A stretch of DNA of 53,871 nt from Parcubacteria group bacterium M6-OD1-4 (GCA_003056205.1 LSNS01000011.1:1-53871); one strand, 5' to 3'. Shown: positions 35,735 through 44,439, counted from the stretch's first letter. Numbers and translations: made by a program. Notes: generated by a model not told the origin, from the sequence alone.

Positions 35735-37153
35735 TTAACCTAAAATAAAGCTCTCATTAATATTATTAATCGTCGGACTCAATTGTAAATTATAAACTTG
35801 CCCGACAACCGTCATATTAGTAACTTGTAAATTATAAGTATCTTGAGAATTATAACCAGTAATTAAATCGGCTTGGACGCTTAAATTCAGAGTACTATTT
35901 TTAACTAAGCGTAAATAATTAATATCAAAAACAATTTGTCCATTAGAATTAACCGCGGAGCTACGGGCAATTACTTGACCATTTTCCCATAAACTAAAAT
36001 TATGCCAATCTCGCAGGTTAGCTGAACCATTATTAACGAAAGTAATATTCTTAATTAAAACATCTTCATTGCCAGAATCTTCACTAAGAGTCAGTTTACT
36101 CAGTAAACGACGCCCACTAGCAACTAATAAATCATTCTTTGCTAATTTATTCACTTGAACACTAACTCGTCCGAGAACATTAGCAGCGGACACTAAAGAA
36201 AAACGAGTTCCTAATAATGGCCAAGACGCTGAAACCACTAAGTTAGACTGAACATCAGAAGCTTGTTGTAGCTCTAAATCTAAGCTTTGATTATTACAAT
36301 TATGACAAGTTTTTAAATCCATTGTCACCTTAACGGTCGCTGGCAGATTAGCTTTTAAAGTTAAAGGTGGACGAAAATTAATAATTAATTGACGGTCAGT
36401 TGAACGCCAGTTAATATTGGCTTCATAATTTTGTCCCTGAGCATTATAAACCTGAAAACGATCCACCGCTGAGGCATTATAAACTCCGGCAAGATTAAAA
36501 GTAATAGCTGTTAAAGTTGCGACAGTCGGAGCGCTAAAATGAAAAATTCCCAATAAATTATCTTTAGTCCCGGGCACTAAAACGTTGCCATTAGCTCCCG
36601 GCACTAAGTCGTTAGTAATTTTTAAAACACTTTTGGACTGAGTTGAGGAAGGAGACTTAGGCTTGGTAGGAGGATTATTATCAACGACTGCTGAAGAATT
36701 AGAAATAAGACCAATATCAACGGCAGACACAGTTTGATACTGGACTAAATCAACTTTGCTCACTTCTAACACCGGTTCACCAGTTAAATGAAAACGAATT
36801 AAATCGGCCAGACTAGTAATTAAAGTTTTTTGTTGATTATGAATATAATAAATATGAGCAGTACCCGCCACCCGAAATAGTTTAGCACTTGGCCAAGAAT
36901 TCAAATAAGTAGCAGAAACCACGCGGATATCAGACCAGTGATTACCATAACTTAAATAAGCGACAGCATTAATATAAGCCTTTTTAAGATGGTCCTTTTG
37001 ACTTAAAAAATAAACTGTCGAACTATCTTTAGTTTTAACTTGAGAACTAAAATTTCCGGCCGCTTGGCTAACAGGAATAAGACTAAAAAAACAAAAGAAA
37101 GCAAGAGCAAAACTGAGGACTATAAAATAATATTTTTTATTTAATATTAGCAT
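35735..37153 (-). CDS. Secreted protein with CPR-type KVYL repeats
   Basis: A 472-residue protein. The signal peptide (FALAFFCFFSLIPVSQA) ends near residue 31. It then has two tandem modules of about 40-45 residues (SSTVYFLSQKDHLKKAYINA, then AHIYYIHNQQKTLITSLADL), followed by a Ser/Thr/Pro linker (PPTKPKSPSSTQSK) and beta-rich repeats (about 175-472). It ends 5 bases before the next secreted gene, so both form one unit. Function unknown; a surface layer or pilus-like accessory is plausible. Confidence 0.75.
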   Translation of the reverse strand: MLILNKKYYFIVLSFALAFFCFFSLIPVSQAAGNFSSQVKTKDSSTVYFLSQKDHLKKAYINAVAYLSYGNHWSDIRVVSATYLNSWPSAKLFRVAGTAHIYYIHNQQKTLITSLADLIRFHLTGEPVLEVSKVDLVQYQTVSAVDIGLISNSSAVVDNNPPTKPKSPSSTQSKSVLKITNDLVPGANGNVLVPGTKDNLLGIFHFSAPTVATLTAITFNLAGVYNASAVDRFQVYNAQGQNYEANINWRSTDRQLIINFRPPLTLKANLPATVKVTMDLKTCHNCNNQSLDLELQQASDVQSNLVVSASWPLLGTRFSLVSAANVLGRVSVQVNKLAKNDLLVASGRRLLSKLTLSEDSGNEDVLIKNITFVNNGSANLRDWHNFSLWENGQVIARSSAVNSNGQIVFDINYLRLVKNSTLNLSVQADLITGYNSQDTYNLQVTNMTVVGQVYNLQLSPTINNINESFILG

Positions 37154-37191
37154 AACATCAAAATAGAACGTTGAAAGACGATCTTAATTTT

Positions 37192-37200
37192 ATTATAACA
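37192..37200 (-). promoter_or_regulatory. Extended -10 promoter for the secreted-protein operon
   Basis: On the minus strand TGTTATAAT (37200-37192) is a perfect extended -10 (TGN-TATAAT), about 40 bases before the ATG at 37153. A clear -35 is missing, as is common for extended -10 promoters. It faces away from the sugar transferase promoter. Confidence 0.55.
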
Positions 37201-37239
37201 TATTTTTTAAAATAATAAAGAAAATTGATCACTTTTTAA

Positions 37240-37268
37240 TTGATTTTTAGGAATGAAATTGCTATATT
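37240..37268 (+). promoter_or_regulatory. Promoter of the sugar transferase gene
   Basis: TTGATT at 37240-37245, a 17-base gap, then TATATT at 37263-37268, placing the start of transcription about 35 bases before the ATG at 37309. It lies divergent from the extended -10 promoter of the secreted-protein operon. Confidence 0.6.
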
Positions 37269-37308
37269 GATAAGTAAGAATAATTAAATAATTAAACTCT
37301 AAACTGTA

Positions 37309-38634
37309 ATGCGCAAACAATGGAAAAAATTTATTATTTTTTTGGGAGATATTATTGCTTTGCATCTCGCTTTATTCCTGACAATTGTTATTCGTTATCC
37401 CCAAAATACTTGGCTAATCAATTGGCAACGACATTGGCCAAATTTTATCTTAGTTTTTATCATTTGGCTCTTAATCCTCTATATCAATGATCTCTATAAT
37501 CTAAACATAAAAACAACTAGCCGTCAATACTTAGTCCGTTTGGGCAACACCACCATTATCAGCACTTTCTTAGCAATGGTTTATTTCTATCTTAAAGTCG
37601 CTTCTAATATTACTCCGAAAACCAATCTCTTGATTTTCACGATCATTTTCCTGATTCTTTTTTTCATTGTCCGCAGTCTTTATCAACTTCTCATACATTC
37701 CGATCACTTAAAAGAAAACTTAGCGATCATTGGCTATAACGATAAAACTAAAAAACTTCTGGAAGAGTTAGAAAACAAACCAGCGGCGGGCTATGTCAGC
37801 GCTTTAATCTTTAAAAACAAAGAAGAGCTTGCTTCTCTAAAACAAAAAATCAAAGAAAAAAACATTCATACCATTGTCGTCGGAGATGATTTTGGACAAG
37901 CTCAAGCCGTTAATCAAGCTCTTTTTGAATGTTTGGTCTATAAAATAAGCTTTTTCAATTACCCCAGTTTCTATGAACTACTAACAGGAAAAATACCAGT
38001 GGAAGAAATTGACCAGAATTGGTTTTTAGAGAATATTAATGAAGGAAGCAAAAATTATTTTGATTTCCTAAAAAAGATATTAGATTTTAGTAGTGCCCTA
38101 ATAATGCTAATCATCACTCTTCCCTTCTGGCCACTAATTGTTTTGGCAATTAAATTGGATAGCCCGGGTTCTATTTTCTTTCACCAGCAACGTCTCGGAA
38201 AAAACGAAAAAAACTTTCAAATCATTAAATTCAGAACCATGCGTGAGAAAGATAATGACCACTCCCTAACCCTCCCGAATGATCAACGAATTACTAAAAT
38301 TGGTTCTTTCCTCCGCCGAACTCGTTTAGACGAAATTCCCCAACTCCTAAATATTCTAAAAGGAGAGATGAGTTTTATTGGCCCCCGTCCCGAACGACCA
38401 AAAATTGTTGATCAACTAGAAGAAGCCATTCCCTTTTACAAAACTCGCTTATTAATTAAACCCGGTTTAACTGGTTGGGACCAGATCTCTGGTGATTATC
38501 ATTCCCCAAGCATTGAAGACAGCCTCAAGAAGCTTCAGTATGATCTCTACTATCTCAAACACCGTTCCATCTACTTAGATCTCGCTATCATTCTCAAAAC
38601 CATCGCCACGGTGATGTCCAGGGGCGGACGATAG
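37309..38634 (+). CDS. Polyprenyl-phosphate sugar phosphotransferase (initiating enzyme)
   Basis: A 441-residue polyisoprenyl-phosphate hexose-1-phosphate transferase of the WbaP/WcaJ type. Four N-terminal membrane segments (residues about 8-125) and a CoA-binding-like middle domain precede a fifth membrane segment (FSSALIMLIITLPFWPLIVLA). The catalytic domain has FFHQQRLGKNEKNFQIIKFRTM, the conserved SFLRRTRLDEIPQLLNIL with the Asp-Glu catalytic pair, and GPRPERP. It attaches the first sugar phosphate to undecaprenyl phosphate and so starts synthesis of the repeat unit built by the downstream cassette. The last residues (VMSRGGR) are intact. Confidence 0.92.
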   Translation: MRKQWKKFIIFLGDIIALHLALFLTIVIRYPQNTWLINWQRHWPNFILVFIIWLLILYINDLYNLNIKTTSRQYLVRLGNTTIISTFLAMVYFYLKVASNITPKTNLLIFTIIFLILFFIVRSLYQLLIHSDHLKENLAIIGYNDKTKKLLEELENKPAAGYVSALIFKNKEELASLKQKIKEKNIHTIVVGDDFGQAQAVNQALFECLVYKISFFNYPSFYELLTGKIPVEEIDQNWFLENINEGSKNYFDFLKKILDFSSALIMLIITLPFWPLIVLAIKLDSPGSIFFHQQRLGKNEKNFQIIKFRTMREKDNDHSLTLPNDQRITKIGSFLRRTRLDEIPQLLNILKGEMSFIGPRPERPKIVDQLEEAIPFYKTRLLIKPGLTGWDQISGDYHSPSIEDSLKKLQYDLYYLKHRSIYLDLAIILKTIATVMSRGGR

Positions 38635-38824
38635 AAATATAAAAAAATATTTATCATAAAAACATTGCTGAAATACTTGAGCGGAACAATTTTGGAAGAA
38701 AAAATTAGTTCTCATCAAAGATTATACTTAACTAGTTCCTTTATCACAGACCAAAAATAAAGCGATCTTTAATTTAGATTCAATTACTCTATTTTGTTGA
38801 TTAAAAGTTAAAATTCTATAATTT
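38635..38824 (+). other. Intergenic stretch with no gene
   Basis: AT-rich DNA between the sugar transferase and the AbiE terminator (the gene-free part runs on to 38967). I see no open frame with a start and RBS, no tRNA and no repeat. It is the left junction between the conserved initiating enzyme and the accessory genes. Confidence 0.6.
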
Positions 38825-38851
38825 AAAAAGAACTCAAAAAGAGTTCTTTTT
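38825..38851 (+). terminator. Intrinsic terminator before the AbiE locus
   Basis: AAAAAGAACTC (38825-38835), loop AAAAA, then GAGTTCTTTTT (38841-38851): a perfect 11-bp hairpin ending in a T-run. Because the other arm starts with five A, it can also work in the minus direction. It insulates the AbiE promoter from the sugar transferase transcript. Confidence 0.8.
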
Positions 38852-38913
38852 ATAATCATTATTAAAATCTTCTAATCAATTATTACACAAGTAGAAATGA
38901 TGAGAACAAGCCC

Positions 38914-38942
38914 TTGCAAGCTTTTTTAGGATATGGTATAAT
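38914..38942 (+). promoter_or_regulatory. Extended sigma70 promoter of abiEi-abiEii
   Basis: TTGCAA (38914-38919), 17 bases, TATAAT (38937-38942) with TGG directly before the -10 (TGN extension). Transcription should start near 38949, leaving a leader of about 20 bases without a visible ribosome binding site, nearly leaderless. Confidence 0.8.
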
Positions 38943-38958
38943 TTTTATACTAATTCCT
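38928..38958 (+). promoter_or_regulatory. Symmetric operator candidate over the AbiE promoter
   Basis: AGGA (38928-38931), 4 bases, GTATAA (38936-38941), TTT, TTATAC (38945-38950), 4 bases, TCCT (38955-38958). The arms are perfectly mirrored with matching spacers. It covers the -10 and the start of transcription. By family knowledge AbiEi antitoxins repress their own promoter through inverted repeats, so this is a good site for that. Confidence 0.6.
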
Positions 38959-38967
38959 ATAAATCAT

Positions 38968-39603
38968 ATGAAACTACAAGAAATTCAAAAAAAAATTGAT
39001 AATTTACTAATATTAGATAAAAAATATTTAAAATTATTAGAAAAAGATAGTAATAATTTAAATTCTAATCTAAAATATTGGTTAAAAAATAAGGAAATAA
39101 TTGCCTTAAAAAACGGTTCGTATATCTTTACAAAAAAATATAATCAAGAAAAAGATAAAAATTCCTATCTAGAATATCTAGCCAATCAACTCCTCAAGCC
39201 TTCTTATCTGTCTTTAGAATATGTTTTAGCTAAATACCAAATTTTAAGTGAAGCAACCCGGGTTATAACCTCCGTCAGTCAAAAATTAGCTAGAGAGTTT
39301 AAATCTGACATTGCCACTTGGCGCTACTATAGTTTACCGCCAAAATTGTTTTTAGGTTATAAAATATATTATTTCCATAATCAACCGATTGCGATAGCCA
39401 CCAAAGCAAAAGCTCTATTTGACTTTCTTTATTTAAGATTCCGCCGAGGACCGCAAGCTAATTTAAAAAATTTGGAAAATTTGCGTCTTAATTTAGAAAA
39501 TTTAACAACTAAAGAAAAAAATGAGTTATATGATTATTTTACTAAACTACCAGAAAAACGTTGGCAAAATTTTAAAAATATATTAAAACAATATGTTGAT
39601 TAA
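38968..39603 (+). CDS. abiEi: AbiEi-type antitoxin / transcriptional regulator
   Basis: About 211 residues from the ATG at 38968 (MKLQEIQKKIDNL); the TTG at 38914 lies in the promoter. The N-terminal winged-helix part (LKYWLKNKEIIALKNGSYIFTKKY) is followed by the AbiEi C-terminal domain (YLANQLLKPSYLSLEYVLA, ITSVSQKLAREF, IATKAKALFDFLYLR). It is the antitoxin of type IV AbiE systems: it does not bind the toxin but represses the operon and counters toxin action. It overlaps the toxin gene by 11 bases, which is typical of the pair. Confidence 0.82.
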   Translation: MKLQEIQKKIDNLLILDKKYLKLLEKDSNNLNSNLKYWLKNKEIIALKNGSYIFTKKYNQEKDKNSYLEYLANQLLKPSYLSLEYVLAKYQILSEATRVITSVSQKLAREFKSDIATWRYYSLPPKLFLGYKIYYFHNQPIAIATKAKALFDFLYLRFRRGPQANLKNLENLRLNLENLTTKEKNELYDYFTKLPEKRWQNFKNILKQYVD

Positions 39604-40435
39604 ACTCCTCCAAGAATATGTCGATCAAAAAAGGGCTATTAACTGGCCAGATTTTGTAATAGTTAATGCTCTTAAAGAATATTTACAATTCCCAGTTTTA
39701 ACTTTTATCTATGCTAAGCCCCAGTATCAAAATTTTATCTTCATGGGTGGTTCAGCCCTGCGTATTATTTATAAACTTCCCCGCTTATCCGAAGATTTGG
39801 ATCTTAATCTTTCCAAGTCAGATTACAAAAATTTAAATCTAAAAAAACTGGGGGAAGAATTACAAAAATATTTTAAAGATAATTTTATCATGAATTTAAG
39901 TTATCGAGTTCAAGGTAAGAGTGAATCAGGACAAACACATCTCTATCTAAAATTCCCCATCCTCAAACAACTGGGTTTAGCAAAAAAGAATGAAAGTGAT
40001 TTTCTTTTTGTAAAAATAGAACCTCAACTAGAAGATTTTAAAGATCCGGATTATGAAATTCATCCTATCTCTGGTTTTGGTTTTAATTTTCTTGTAAAAA
40101 GTTATAGCTTGAAATTCTTAATGACTGGAAAAATAATGGCAATTTTAGAACGAAATTGGTTTAAAGGTAAGAATAATGAAATAGATATTAAAGGCCGAGA
40201 TTATTATGATTTATATTGGTATTTAGAAAAAGGCGTTCAACCAGATTGGTCCGCTCTTCAAAAAAAATTTAATTTCAAAGATAAATCAGCCATAAAAAAA
40301 GCTCTGAAAGAAAAAATTGATAATCAAGTAAGCGAACGTAAGTTACTATACGATTTAATAAATTTTTTCCCAGAACAAGACTTTATTAAAAATTTCTGTC
40401 ATAATTATAAAGAAATAATAAACAGATATTTGTAA
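39593..40435 (+). CDS. abiEii: AbiEii nucleotidyltransferase toxin
   Basis: A 280-residue DUF1814/AbiEii protein. The nucleotidyltransferase motifs are clear: GGSALR (residues 52-57) then RLSEDLDL (SEDLD at 66-70) with the metal-binding acidic residues, and later KIMAILERNWFKGK and IKGRDYYDLYWYLEKG, the family's conserved Lys-Arg-Asp segment. By analogy it adds nucleotides to RNA, arresting growth, which gives phage abortive infection. It starts with ATG overlapping the antitoxin stop by 11 bases. It looks intact. Confidence 0.88.
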   Translation: MLIKLLQEYVDQKRAINWPDFVIVNALKEYLQFPVLTFIYAKPQYQNFIFMGGSALRIIYKLPRLSEDLDLNLSKSDYKNLNLKKLGEELQKYFKDNFIMNLSYRVQGKSESGQTHLYLKFPILKQLGLAKKNESDFLFVKIEPQLEDFKDPDYEIHPISGFGFNFLVKSYSLKFLMTGKIMAILERNWFKGKNNEIDIKGRDYYDLYWYLEKGVQPDWSALQKKFNFKDKSAIKKALKEKIDNQVSERKLLYDLINFFPEQDFIKNFCHNYKEIINRYL

Positions 40436-40440
40436 TAAGA

Positions 40441-40493
40441 AATATATAAAAAGCTTTAGCTACCAGTATCACTGGTCAAGATAATCGCTAAAG
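40441..40493 (+). pseudogene. Relic of the 5' end of gmd
   Basis: Bases 40452-40481 match the start of gmd (41658-41687) at 26 of 30 positions, and the AT-rich flank before them also matches apart from 2 missing bases. In frame it reads KALATSITGQDNR-stop against [13 protein letters not shown] of the real gene. No further gmd similarity is seen after 40482. It is a remnant left between AbiEii (which ends 6 bases earlier) and the broken dinD gene. Confidence 0.7.
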
Positions 40494-40537
40494 AACCTCA
40501 AATTGTCCCCCGGTAATTTCTTAATTCTATATTCAAT

Positions 40538-41392
40538 TTAAACTAAAGATTTTTTATTATTCTGATTCATTAAATAATTTTTTTTATTTATCAGCGATCG
40601 TTTGAGACGTTTCTCTAAATTTTTTCGGGCATCTCCAGCAATATCGCCACCGGCCTTAGAATCATCTTTTAATTTACTAAAACCCTGCGAATCTTCAACC
40701 CGATGAATTTCCGTGGTGGCGCGCTCACCTAACATATTAAAAATAAGCTCTAAATCGTCCATATGATCACGTAAATTTTCTCTTTTCAGACCCTTAACTT
40801 CTTTATACTGAGTCGGCGTTAAACCAAAAGTCGCTTTTGATATTTCGGCCGTTAGAATTTCATAATCCAAAACATCTTTAGCACCGCGATTTTTCCATTC
40901 ATCGGTCAGTTCTTCTCGAATAGCAATACCGCGCATTCTTTTCTCAATCCAGGAATCGCTATAACCCTTTAGTTTATAAAGTGCTCTAGTTCTCTTGGTC
41001 GCTAACCCTGGATCGCTAATTTCTTGAACACGCTCGTAACCGACTTTTGCTAACCAGCGCTTGAACGGTTCGGCTTTAGGCGAAGGAATAGACTGAATTA
41101 TGCGAAATATTCCTTCGGTATTAGCGCAGTCAGTTCCATATTTTTTACCATCAGAACTTTCCAATTTCAGTTGTCCCCAATTTGGGGACAACTGAAAATC
41201 ATTAAAATCTCTAATCTTAATTTTTTCCCAATACTACCTTGGAGTTGGACTTTCTGATAATACAGCACAAACATCAACCACTGAAAACCACCACTCATCA
41301 TTAAAAATAACGCGCCGAATTTTTTTCCCTTTAAATAACACCGGCTCGTTTATTTTATTTTTTTCAATATTCTTATTTAAATTTTTTTTCAT
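40538..41392 (-). pseudogene. dinD: DinD/Bro-N domain protein broken by an in-frame TAG
   Basis: The full frame starts at the ATG at 41392 and gives an N-terminal Bro-N part (FNDEWWFSVVDVCAVLSES), an amber codon at codon 53 (41236-41234, SPTPR-stop-YWEKIK), then a continuous DinD body: KKYGTDCANTEGIFRIIQS, SPKAEPFKRWLAKVGYERVQ, GYSDSWIEKRMRGIAIREEL and FGLTPTQYKEVKGLKRENL. The frame is kept on both sides, so a single change separates it from an intact 284-residue protein. TAG ends 13 other genes here, so readthrough is unlikely. DinD is SOS-induced and inhibits RecA filament activity. Translation could restart at a TTG at 41191, inside the palindrome. Confidence 0.8.
41165..41197. repeat. Perfect 33-bp palindrome inside dinD
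   Basis: TTTCAGTTGTCCCCAA (41165-41180), one central T, then its exact reverse complement (41182-41197). It is part of the dinD coding frame (residues encoding FQLSPNWGQLK) and would form a 16-bp cruciform or RNA hairpin. Confidence 0.85.
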
Positions 41393-41421
41393 AAATTTAG
41401 ACGATTAATTATTACTTTCAT

Positions 41422-41450
41422 ATTGTAACAATTTTTTAAACCAACATCAA
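41422..41450 (-). promoter_or_regulatory. Promoter of the dinD pseudogene
   Basis: On the minus strand TTGATG (41450-41445), 17 bases, TACAAT (41427-41422). The ATG at 41392 lies about 22 bases past the expected start of transcription. Its good shape suggests the gene was broken recently. Confidence 0.6.
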
Positions 41451-41462
41451 GCTTAATAATCA

Positions 41463-41510
41463 CTAATATTAGATGAAATATTAATAAATTAATAATAAAG
41501 TTTTTATAAA
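41463..41510 (+). repeat. 48-bp imperfect direct repeat, left copy
   Basis: It aligns without gaps to 53076-53123 at about 41 of 48 positions; both begin CTAATATTAGAT and end AATAAAGTTTTTATAAA. Both copies are in the same orientation. This one lies between the dinD promoter and gmd. Being AT-rich, chance similarity is partly possible. Confidence 0.5.
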
Positions 41511-41649
41511 TTATTTCCCATCAAATTTAAGCTAAAAGTCTTAATTACAGCATTTTATAGTGCTTCCCCCTTATAATCTTCAAAAAATTATGATAGGCTA
41601 TATTCAATGGAGATATAAGCAAAAATTATAAAAATCATTAAACAAATAT

Positions 41650-42702
41650 ATGAAAAAAGCTTTAATTACCGGTATCACCGGTCAAGATGGTTCTTATTTA
41701 GCTGAACTATTACTAAATAAGGGTTATGAAGTCCATGGTATTATTCGTCGCGCCTCCACCTTTAACACTGAACGAATTGAACATCTCTATCGAGATCCTC
41801 ATTTAAAAAATGTAAAACTATTTTTACACTATGGCGATATCTCTGATAGTAGTAATATCAGTCGTCTAATAGAAACTATCCAGCCTGATGAAATATATCA
41901 TTTGGCTGCTCAAAGCCACGTCCGAGTCAGTTTTGAACTCCCTGAATACACTGCGAACACTACTGGACTAGGAACGGTCCGCATTCTTGATGCTATTAAA
42001 AACTCAGGTTTAAAAACTAAATTCTATCAAGCCTCTACCAGCGAGATGTTTGGGAAAGTAAAACCAGAAGATTTACCTTTAAATGAAAATACTCGCTTTC
42101 ATCCTCGTTCTCCCTATGGTTGTGCCAAAGTCTACGCCTACTGGATCGCTAGGAACTACCGAGAAAGCTATAATCTTTTTATCACTAATGGTATTCTCTT
42201 TAATCACGAATCTGAGCGTCGTGGAGAAACTTTTGTTACTAGAAAAATCACCCGCGGTCTAGCGAGAATTAAATTAGGAATAGATGAAAAACTTTTTTTA
42301 GGAAATTTAGATGCCCAACGTGATTGGGGCTATGCTCCTGACTTTGTAGAAGGAATGTATTTAATGCTCCAAGCCAATCAACCCGAGGATTATATTCTCG
42401 CTACGGGTGAAACTCATCGTGTTCGAGAATTTGTGGAACTAGCAGGAAAATCCCTAGGGATGAAAATCATTTGGCAAGGAGAAGGGCTAACTGAAAAAGG
42501 AATAGACCAAAACACTGGAAAAACTATCATTGAAATTGACCCTAAATATTTTCGTCCAGCCGAAGTTGAAGTTCTTTTGGGCGACTATTCTAAAGCTAAA
42601 AAAGAATTAAATTGGCAACCAAAAGTAAAATTTGAAGAATTGGTTAAAATTATGGCTGAAGCTGATTTTAAAAAAGAAAAAAATAAAATTAGAACAAAAT
42701 AA
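41650..42702 (+). CDS. gmd: GDP-mannose 4,6-dehydratase
   Basis: A 350-residue SDR. The NADP motif is [35 protein letters not shown] is diagnostic of GMD; the catalytic Ser/Thr-Tyr-Lys set is in STSEMFG and [21 protein letters not shown] is the family segment. It converts GDP-mannose to GDP-4-keto-6-deoxymannose, the precursor of GDP-L-fucose. fcl follows after 20 bases. Base composition is closer to the core genes than to the glycosyltransferases downstream. Confidence 0.96.
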   Translation: MKKALITGITGQDGSYLAELLLNKGYEVHGIIRRASTFNTERIEHLYRDPHLKNVKLFLHYGDISDSSNISRLIETIQPDEIYHLAAQSHVRVSFELPEYTANTTGLGTVRILDAIKNSGLKTKFYQASTSEMFGKVKPEDLPLNENTRFHPRSPYGCAKVYAYWIARNYRESYNLFITNGILFNHESERRGETFVTRKITRGLARIKLGIDEKLFLGNLDAQRDWGYAPDFVEGMYLMLQANQPEDYILATGETHRVREFVELAGKSLGMKIIWQGEGLTEKGIDQNTGKTIIEIDPKYFRPAEVEVLLGDYSKAKKELNWQPKVKFEELVKIMAEADFKKEKNKIRTK

Positions 42703-42722
42703 TCAATTTAAACATTTATAGT

Positions 42723-43655
42723 ATGAACTCTAACAGTAAAATTACCGTCTTCGGAGGAAGCGGTTTAGTAGGAAGTTCAATACTTCGAGAATTAAAAAAA
42801 CAAGGATATCAAAACCTTGATGCTCCCCGAAGTAAAGAGCTTAATCTTTTAGATAAGAATCAAGTAGAGGAATATTTTAAAACTAAACAGCCAGAATTTG
42901 TTTTTATGGTCGCTGGCTTAGTCGGCGGTATTTATGGCAATATGACTCATCCCGCTGATTTTCTCTACCAAAATTCAATGATGATTTTAAACATTATGGA
43001 AGCTATTAAAAACTTTAGTCCACAAACTAAAATCCTCTTCACCGCTTCCACCTGTATTTATCCCAAAGAAAACCCTCAACCCATTAAAGAAACTAGATTT
43101 ATGACCGGACCTCTAGAAGAAACTAACAAGGGTTATGCCGTCGCTAAAGGTTTGGGAATTGTCGCTACTCAATTATATCGCCAACAATATAATATCCAAA
43201 GCATTGCTGTAATGCCCACTAATATGTATGGCCCCAATGATACTTATGATCTAAAAAATGGTCATATGATTCCCTCTTTAATTAAAAAATTTGTCGAGGC
43301 TAAAAAGAATAATACCTCTCTAACTTTTTGGGGTACTGGAAAACCTCGCCGAGAGGCCTTGTATGTTGATGATTGCGCCGATGCTTGTATCTATTTAATG
43401 AATAACTACGAAGAAAAAGAACTAATTAATATTGGTACGGGTTTTGACTATTCTATTAAAGAATTCATTGCTATTCTAGAAGAGGTAATAGATTATAAAG
43501 CACAAATCAATTGGGATACCAGTAAACCAGATGGAACCCTGGAGAAACGAACTGATATTACTAGATTAAAGAAAATAATGCCCAACTTCGCACCTCGTTT
43601 CTTCCAGGCTGGTCTAAAAGAAACTTTGAAGGCAGATTTTGGATGGAAAAATTAG
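42723..43655 (+). CDS. fcl: GDP-L-fucose synthase
   Basis: A 310-residue SDR. GGSGLVGSSI is the NADP motif; VAGLVGGIYGN, STCIYPK and the catalytic YAVAK are diagnostic of GDP-fucose synthase (WcaG/Fcl), as is PTNMYGPNDTYD. It epimerises and reduces the gmd product to GDP-L-fucose. With gmd it supplies the donor for the GT11 enzyme at 46295. Confidence 0.95.
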   Translation: MNSNSKITVFGGSGLVGSSILRELKKQGYQNLDAPRSKELNLLDKNQVEEYFKTKQPEFVFMVAGLVGGIYGNMTHPADFLYQNSMMILNIMEAIKNFSPQTKILFTASTCIYPKENPQPIKETRFMTGPLEETNKGYAVAKGLGIVATQLYRQQYNIQSIAVMPTNMYGPNDTYDLKNGHMIPSLIKKFVEAKKNNTSLTFWGTGKPRREALYVDDCADACIYLMNNYEEKELINIGTGFDYSIKEFIAILEEVIDYKAQINWDTSKPDGTLEKRTDITRLKKIMPNFAPRFFQAGLKETLKADFGWKN

Positions 43656-43707
43656 AAAAAAATATCTAGAAGTAAATGGAAAAATAATAAAAATAAACAA
43701 TTTAATT

Positions 43708-44439
43708 ATGACGAGATTAACAAAACAAGAATATTGGGACAATTCATATAAAAATATAAAATTTAAACCAGATAATAGAAAATCTTCAATAATAAAAATA
43801 ATTAACAAAAATTTTAAAAGTGGAACAGGAAAAACAGTTTTAGAAATAGGATGCTTCCCAGGTAGAACACTATTTTATTTCGGATTAAACGGATATGAAA
43901 TAAACGGAATAGACTATTCTATATATTTAGACAGATTGAAAGAGTGGTTTGAAAATAAAAAATTTAAAATAGGTAAATTTGAAAAAGCAGATATAGATAG
44001 AATAAAGATTGACAAAAAATATGACATTGTATTTTCAAGAGGGTTTATAGAACATTTTTCAGATTATAAAGAAAAAATTAAAAAACATATAGAGGCCACT
44101 CAAAAAAATGGATATATACTAATAACAACTCCTAATTTTTCAGGTAAAATACAAAAATTCTTGCATAAAATATGTGACAAAGAGACTTTAGATAAACATT
44201 ATTTACCGGCAACTGATTACAAAAATTGGATAAAAACTTTTGAGGAAAATAATTGTTCTATAGAAAAATCTGGATATTTTGGTGGCTTTGATTTCTGGAT
44301 AGATAAACCTAATATGTCTAAATTAGGAAGAGTAATATTAATGATATTATATAAATTATTTAAGACTCCATTATTTAGGTGTCTCCCCAACAATAAAATG
44401 TGGTCTCCAACAACAGTAATGATTGCTAAAAAACACTAA
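43708..44439 (+). CDS. SAM-dependent methyltransferase
   Basis: About 243 residues from the ATG at 43708 (MTRLTKQEYWDNSY); the longer TTG reading overlaps fcl and looks spurious. It has a class I fold: motif I VLEIGCFPGRTLFYFG, motif II acidic INGIDYS, IDKKYDIVFSRGFIEHFSD as motif IV and GYILITTPNF as motif V. The C-terminal half is extended with a hydrophobic stretch (LGRVILMILYKLF). Similar enzymes in O-antigen-type loci methylate sugars or lipid-linked glycans. The AT content is much higher than in gmd/fcl, marking the start of the foreign part. Confidence 0.8.
   Translation: MTRLTKQEYWDNSYKNIKFKPDNRKSSIIKIINKNFKSGTGKTVLEIGCFPGRTLFYFGLNGYEINGIDYSIYLDRLKEWFENKKFKIGKFEKADIDRIKIDKKYDIVFSRGFIEHFSDYKEKIKKHIEATQKNGYILITTPNFSGKIQKFLHKICDKETLDKHYLPATDYKNWIKTFEENNCSIEKSGYFGGFDFWIDKPNMSKLGRVILMILYKLFKTPLFRCLPNNKMWSPTTVMIAKKH

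Noticed and set aside
38635-38967. tRNA, CRISPR array or hidden gene in the gap before AbiE
   Set aside because: No GTTCGAA-type T-loop, no regularly spaced repeats and no frame with a plausible start; only the terminator and promoter are supported.
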